Assembly: GCF_025628985.1 (NCBI RefSeq)
Contig: NZ_JAOTEM010000001.1
Span: 1,550,001 to 1,614,000 of the forward strand
Direction: 5' to 3'
DNA from: Chryseobacterium edaphi
GTDB taxonomy: Bacteria; Bacteroidota; Bacteroidia; Flavobacteriales; Weeksellaceae
DNA length: 64,000 nt
The notes beneath the pieces are model-generated. The model made no database searches. It was not told where the DNA came from and worked only from the letters and a program-made list of their open reading frames with translations. Positions 59,755 to 64,000 of the stretch are shown piece by piece. The first letter of the stretch is position 1, and every line of letters starts with the position of its first letter. The translations under genes were made by a program, and so were the position numbers.

Positions 59755-60243
59755 TTATTTCTGAACTGCTTTTTTCATTGCAGCATCAGGACGTAGAATC
59801 CGGTAACGAACTTCGAGATCTTTCGGAACATAAAAAACCAAAGGCAATTTGCTGTTGTATCTCACAATTTCGGGCTGTAGAGACACAAATTTTTTAGTTT
59901 TTTTCTGATCCGGACAACCCATTAAAGTTCCGCCCGTTTCGCCGTTGGATTCTACTTCGTAGTAATTATAACCCCAACCTTGCAAATCCTGAGTGGTAAC
60001 TTTTCCCATCAAAAAATGCTTGTTGCAATCCAACAATTTTTCTAAACCAACGAAAAATTCAACTTTAAGATCAGCTTCATTTTTTGCAATAGGCAATCGA
60101 ATATACACTTGTTTAAATCCTTCTTTCGCTTTTGGAAACATGTCAATCTGAAGTTTTTCAAATTTATCTGTTTTCTTCTGAGCCGAAATATTTGCGATGA
60201 AGAACACCATTAAAACTGCAGATATTGTTTTCAAAAAATTCAT
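59755..60243 (-). CDS. eco: Ecotin, periplasmic serine protease inhibitor
   Basis: A 162-residue precursor starting at the ATG 60243 (MNFLKTISAVLMVFFIANISAQ signal); the frame is open 13 codons further but without a signal. The mature protein matches E. coli ecotin closely in layout: 'FPKAKEGFKQVYIRLP', 'LKVEFFVGLEKLLDCNKHFLMGKV', 'LQGWGYNYYEVES', the reactive loop 'GGTLMGCPD', 'KKTKKFV', 'VRYNSKLPLVFYVPKDLEVRYRIL'. The two Cys that brace the reactive loop are both present. By alignment to the E. coli TMMAC loop, P1 is Leu in place of Met. It would inhibit chymotrypsin- or elastase-type proteases. It lies 42 bp after an alpha-2-macroglobulin-like gene. Confidence 0.93.
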   Translation of the reverse strand: MNFLKTISAVLMVFFIANISAQKKTDKFEKLQIDMFPKAKEGFKQVYIRLPIAKNEADLKVEFFVGLEKLLDCNKHFLMGKVTTQDLQGWGYNYYEVESNGETGGTLMGCPDQKKTKKFVSLQPEIVRYNSKLPLVFYVPKDLEVRYRILRPDAAMKKAVQK

Positions 60244-60285
60244 AATTAATGTATTTAAAATTGAGCAATTCCTTAAAGTCAAAAA

Positions 60286-63200
60286 TTATTCCACAATCTC
60301 TACATTGCTGCCTTTTGTATGTGCATTCATCTGTGGCGCATAATAATTCTGAATGGTGGTAATTCCGTTTGAGAATTTTCCGGATGCATTGGCAACATAA
60401 TCATATTCAAATACATATTTTCCTTTCGGCATAGATTCAATATAAAAGTTTGTGGATGCATCTTTTGTCGACTGATAATAGCCTAAACTATTTGTCCATT
60501 GATAACCGGAGATGACATCCAAAGGTTCGAATCCTGCAGCTCTCATATCTTTAATATGAATGAATTCCATCGCTCTGTCGGTATTTAAAATCATTCTTAC
60601 AGTTACTTTATCGCCGACTTTCAATGGAGTTTGAGATGAAATTTTCTGAAGTTCTTCACCGTTTACCGTTTTGATTTTTTTGTACAATTCTTTTGTTATC
60701 GAAATGTAATTTTCTGAAGATTTTATTTTATCTAAATCTTCATAATATTGCCAGAATAAACCTCCCTGAATAATTCCTGCACCAGGTTTTGTTACTGTCA
60801 CCGTAGCTAAATTTTTATCTAAAACATCGGTTTTCAAAGTAGATTTTACATAACCTGTTGCCTGAGTTTCCGGTTTCAATTCTTTTCCTCCCCAAATGAT
60901 GGTTGCTTTATCACTTTCTGCACTCGTCCATGACTTTCCTGAATTTAAAATCGTAAAGATCACTTCTGAAGTTCCTCTTGAACTTCCCCAAGAATTCACT
61001 TCTTTTTGGGTGATCAACCAGATTTTCATGTCTTCGATGAATTTCTGATCATTTGGTTTTAACTTATTGAAAGCCTCCAAAGCTCCTGCATGATTTACCA
61101 CTTTTGAACTGAACCAACCCCAATCATCCAAATTTTGCTTCCAATAAACGCCTTGTGTTTTTGAGTCTACAGAAGTTTCTTTTAAATAATTTAATAACTT
61201 ATCTGAAACATCTTTCAACCCGTAATCGCTCATTAACAACGCAGCTCGGTGCAATCCAAAGAAGGTAAAATCGGTAATTTTCGCAGTTTTTGCTTCTTGT
61301 TCCACTAAAGATTTTAAAGTTGCTCCTTTTCCTTTTAACGGATATTGTTTTTCCCAATAATTTCTTGTGTCAAGATAATCAAGTGTCCAGTTAGTCCAGA
61401 CATTTTTTCCTTTACCATCATAATATCTATTGATTTCACTGTCAACATATTGAACTAATTTTGCAACTAACTCTTTCTGTTCTGCACTCTGATAATCTTT
61501 CACATTATCTTTTAGCCAAAAATTGATTTTACCTAAATTTTTAAGAACATAAAGTGAAGTTGAATAAGAACTAGGATAACCTTGATACCAGGAAAAACCA
61601 CCATCAGGATTTTGCAGTTTTTTGAAATCATCCCAATCCTGATTAATTGAGTTTTTCATTGTATTGGCATCAAACAACAGCGCCAGTTTCTGCATTTGCT
61701 CCTGTTCATTTTTGCTTTCTAAAACCCATGGAGTTTCGTCCAGTAAAAGCTGTTTCAATTCCTGATTTTTTTCAAGATTTGAATTTAACAATCCTTTGCT
61801 TTGATATTCTTCAAAAACAGTTTTCATTTTAGGATTTGCTTTGAATATTTCAGAAGCCAAAACATCGGCAAACCATTTATTAAAGATCACATCCACAGAA
61901 TTGTTCTGATCATTTTTCAAACTTGGAAGTGCAAACATAATTTCCCAAATCGGATTCGTCGTCAGCTCCAAAGTATTTGAAACATTTGAAATCGTCGTCG
62001 AAGTTGTATTTTTAAGATTTTCCAGTTCAAAAGTTTTTGTTTCGCCTTCTTTTACAAAAATCGGCAATGCATCTGTCACCAACATTCTGTTTGGTAAAAT
62101 CGCGATTGCTTTTTGTTCACCATCAGAATATTTTCCTTGTCCACTCAGCGGAGTGGAACTGGCAACGACTTTCAAAATAATCGAAGAAACGTTGTTTGGA
62201 ACTTTCACTTTCCACGTCAAAGCTGAGTTTCCGTTTTCATTTAAATCGAAATTCTGAACGCTTGAATTCAAACCAAATTTAGACGAAATATCTTCATTCG
62301 TAAAAGCATCTAAAATTTGCAAACTTGCAGAACCATTTAATTTTTTGCTTGTCAAGTTTGATAATTTAGATTGTAAATTCAATTCATCGCCTTCTCTCAA
62401 AAATCTTGGATAGTTTGGTGTAACTGAAAATTCTTTTTGCGTCACCACTTCTTTTTCTAAGGTTGCTGCTCTTGCGTCTTTTGTGTGTGCTAAGAACATT
62501 AATTTCCATTTTGTTAAAGCTTCCGGAGAAGTGAATTCAAAGTTGACATTTCCTTCTGAATCTGTTTCTAAATCTGGATAAAAGAATGCGGTTTCGTTTA
62601 GGTTTTGACGGACTGGGATTTTTTCTAAATCTTCTTTGGAAGATTGTATTTCAATTAATGCATCTTCATTTGCAACAGTATTACTAGCTACAGAACTACT
62701 TTTTCTTATAACAGTTTTACTATATCCTAATACGACAACTTCTTCCAGTTTTGCTTCTCTTGGTGCTGCAACAGGTGAAGCAATACTAGATTCTATTTCC
62801 ATTGCAGTAACTTTTTTTGCTTTTGGACAACCATTATACTCCGTTGAACCTGGAACTGTAGGACAAGCATCATCTTTATCTAAAACACCATCACCATCTG
62901 CATCCGAAACAAATCCTAAATTACGGTCAAACCAACTAAACTGCGGAACAGATACAAATTTCCCACTATAATACTGCATTCTCTTCTGATAATACTTTTG
63001 AGCCAGATTTTCTCTGATCTCATAAGAACTAAAGAATGAATAAGATGTATACAATTTCTGCCAGTCAAAACTATTCACAGCAAACTGATCTAAAGACATA
63101 TCGTACATATTGGCTAAAACTTCGGCATTGATCTTTTCTTTGTCATTTCCTGAAACTTTTACCGACCATTTTTCTTTAGAATTAGGCTCTATCTTATCTC

Positions 63201-64000
63201 TGAAAGTTGTTGTTTCAATTTTCAAAGGTTGTTCAGCATCTTTTATTTTCAGATTAACCGTTTTATTCTGTACATCATTAAAAGCGACCAACTGAAACTG
63301 AATATTTAAATCACTTACACTTTTTCCCTTCGGAATCTCACGAGTATATTCTAAAATTCCGTTTTTAAATCTTTGAGTTTCCGAAATTGTTTTTCCTGAA
63401 CCATCTTGTACAAAAACATTGACCAAAGCATCAGGAATTGCAGAATAAACATAAATTTTAGCTTTCTCGCCTCTTGAGAATTCATTTTTCGGTGCCAAAA
63501 CCGTTAAGAAATTTTTCTGATTGGGTTTCAAAGATTTTTTATCCCAAACACTAAAGTTTTGCGTTGATTTTATCGTGTCTTTACCTTCAATATTGTATAA
63601 TTCAAGTTGATAATCTCCTGCTTCTAATTTTCCTAAATCAAGATTGGTTGATAGTTTTTCGTTGTCAGGTGATGGTTGTTGTGTTTTTTCAAAAACGATT
63701 GTTGATTTCCAATTTTTTACTTCATCATTTTTATCATATAAATCATGTGGAAATTTGCTGATAAATTCTTCTTTTGAAAATTTCGGTAAATTCTGAACTT
63801 CTGCTTTAAAATTGTCTCTGAAAATTCTGTTAGCCACCTCAAGTTTTGATAATTTAATCTGATAGGTCTTTTTAAGATTTTGTTCGTTGTAATTTTTTGT
63901 TTCAACTTTCAATTTTACATTTTCATCTGCGAAAGTGTTTTTAATCTCATCAGCTTTGATGTAATGAGAAACTGAGGCAACTTTCAGATTCGTGTTTGCC
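60286..64000 (-). CDS. Alpha-2-macroglobulin family protein (partial, 5' end beyond window)
   Basis: About 1,237 codons are visible and the frame is open to the window edge; the TTG at 63912 is not the start. MG-type beta domains come first ('NFLTVLAPKNEFSRGEKAKIYVYS', MG2). Then an insert has a thrombospondin-type-3-like calcium motif 'DADGDGVLDKDDACPTVPGSTEYNGC', a SusC-like 'KLEEVVVLGYSKT' motif, 'FFYPDLETDSEGNVNFEFTSPEALTKWKLMFLAHTKD' (the conserved A2M domain), and a helical TED-like domain ('PDGGFSWYQGYPSSYSTSLYVLKNLG'). The thioester Cys-x-Glu-Gln is absent; the equivalent spot reads LKNDQNNS. It probably traps or shields against proteases without covalent capture. Followed by ecotin. 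Confidence 0.88.
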   Translation of the reverse strand, partial: ANTNLKVASVSHYIKADEIKNTFADENVKLKVETKNYNEQNLKKTYQIKLSKLEVANRIFRDNFKAEVQNLPKFSKEEFISKFPHDLYDKNDEVKNWKSTIVFEKTQQPSPDNEKLSTNLDLGKLEAGDYQLELYNIEGKDTIKSTQNFSVWDKKSLKPNQKNFLTVLAPKNEFSRGEKAKIYVYSAIPDALVNVFVQDGSGKTISETQRFKNGILEYTREIPKGKSVSDLNIQFQLVAFNDVQNKTVNLKIKDAEQPLKIETTTFRDKIEPNSKEKWSVKVSGNDKEKINAEVLANMYDMSLDQFAVNSFDWQKLYTSYSFFSSYEIRENLAQKYYQKRMQYYSGKFVSVPQFSWFDRNLGFVSDADGDGVLDKDDACPTVPGSTEYNGCPKAKKVTAMEIESSIASPVAAPREAKLEEVVVLGYSKTVIRKSSSVASNTVANEDALIEIQSSKEDLEKIPVRQNLNETAFFYPDLETDSEGNVNFEFTSPEALTKWKLMFLAHTKDARAATLEKEVVTQKEFSVTPNYPRFLREGDELNLQSKLSNLTSKKLNGSASLQILDAFTNEDISSKFGLNSSVQNFDLNENGNSALTWKVKVPNNVSSIILKVVASSTPLSGQGKYSDGEQKAIAILPNRMLVTDALPIFVKEGETKTFELENLKNTTSTTISNVSNTLELTTNPIWEIMFALPSLKNDQNNSVDVIFNKWFADVLASEIFKANPKMKTVFEEYQSKGLLNSNLEKNQELKQLLLDETPWVLESKNEQEQMQKLALLFDANTMKNSINQDWDDFKKLQNPDGGFSWYQGYPSSYSTSLYVLKNLGKINFWLKDNVKDYQSAEQKELVAKLVQYVDSEINRYYDGKGKNVWTNWTLDYLDTRNYWEKQYPLKGKGATLKSLVEQEAKTAKITDFTFFGLHRAALLMSDYGLKDVSDKLLNYLKETSVDSKTQGVYWKQNLDDWGWFSSKVVNHAGALEAFNKLKPNDQKFIEDMKIWLITQKEVNSWGSSRGTSEVIFTILNSGKSWTSAESDKATIIWGGKELKPETQATGYVKSTLKTDVLDKNLATVTVTKPGAGIIQGGLFWQYYEDLDKIKSSENYISITKELYKKIKTVNGEELQKISSQTPLKVGDKVTVRMILNTDRAMEFIHIKDMRAAGFEPLDVISGYQWTNSLGYYQSTKDASTNFYIESMPKGKYVFEYDYVANASGKFSNGITTIQNYYAPQMNAHTKGSNVEIVE

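Noticed and set aside
60524..60534. GGTTCGAATCC, identical to a tRNA T-loop
   Set aside because: It lies inside the alpha-2-macroglobulin reading frame, and no acceptor stem, D-arm or anticodon arm can be drawn around it.

Overview
The window looks like a chromosomal segment of a member of the Bacteroidota, family Weeksellaceae (Chryseobacterium-like). Supporting signs are the strong AT bias, TAnnTTTG-type -7 promoter boxes, a SusC/SusD pair, a mevalonate-pathway HMG-CoA synthase, a single-chain PurL, a CbpA/CbpM pair and many short secreted or lipoprotein genes. I see no rRNA, tRNA, CRISPR array or prophage. Nearly all genes lie on the minus strand.

Layout. Positions 1-4.7 kb hold a multispanning membrane protein, a small acidic protein, a META-domain lipoprotein and pheT. 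Positions 4.8-8.1 kb form a disturbed locus: a Fic-domain gene sits between a LytTR response regulator and a diverged 98-bp copy of that regulator's 3' end, and the partner sensor kinase has an in-frame amber codon. Positions 8.4-20.7 kb are mostly housekeeping: dnaN, dgkA, a barstar-like/SGNH hydrolase/gamma-glutamylcyclotransferase operon, purL, purB, a cysteine synthase and the cbpA-cbpM chaperone pair. Positions 20.8-24.9 kb hold a dicarboxylate symporter, a frameshifted gene, an AraC-regulator remnant, HMG-CoA synthase and repeats. Positions 24.9-33.7 kb carry an M1 peptidase, a RelE/ParE-type toxin-antitoxin pair with an extra antitoxin-like gene, thyA, a prolyl oligopeptidase, a short-chain dehydrogenase, a GreA-like protein and a RAYT transposase flanked by two 33-bp palindromes with identical arms.

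Positions 33.7-47.1 kb hold a polysaccharide utilization locus. It runs SusC, SusD, a LamG lipoprotein, two GH144-type ('glucoamylase' PF10091) lipoproteins, an alpha/beta-hydrolase esterase and a GH3 beta-glucosidase, with a GH13 amylase further downstream. The enzyme set fits beta-1,2-glucan breakdown: GH144 would cut the chain outside the cell, SusC/D would import oligosaccharides, and GH3 would release glucose. Positions 47.5-59.6 kb hold small conserved proteins (DUF4197, DUF493, ArsC-like), a deoxynucleoside kinase, a glutaminyl cyclase, a Na+/H+ antiporter, a bestrophin channel, a DUF2490 protein and a run of VOC, DUF1569 and small secreted proteins. The right end holds an alpha-2-macroglobulin-like protein, cut by the window edge, followed by ecotin: two unrelated protease inhibitors in one likely transcript.

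The most notable structures are the Fic insertion with its duplicated target end, the amber-interrupted kinase, the macroglobulin-ecotin pair, the RAYT/palindrome unit, a four-copy dispersed repeat around 80 bp long, and three intergenic stretches with clear 7-bp periodicity.
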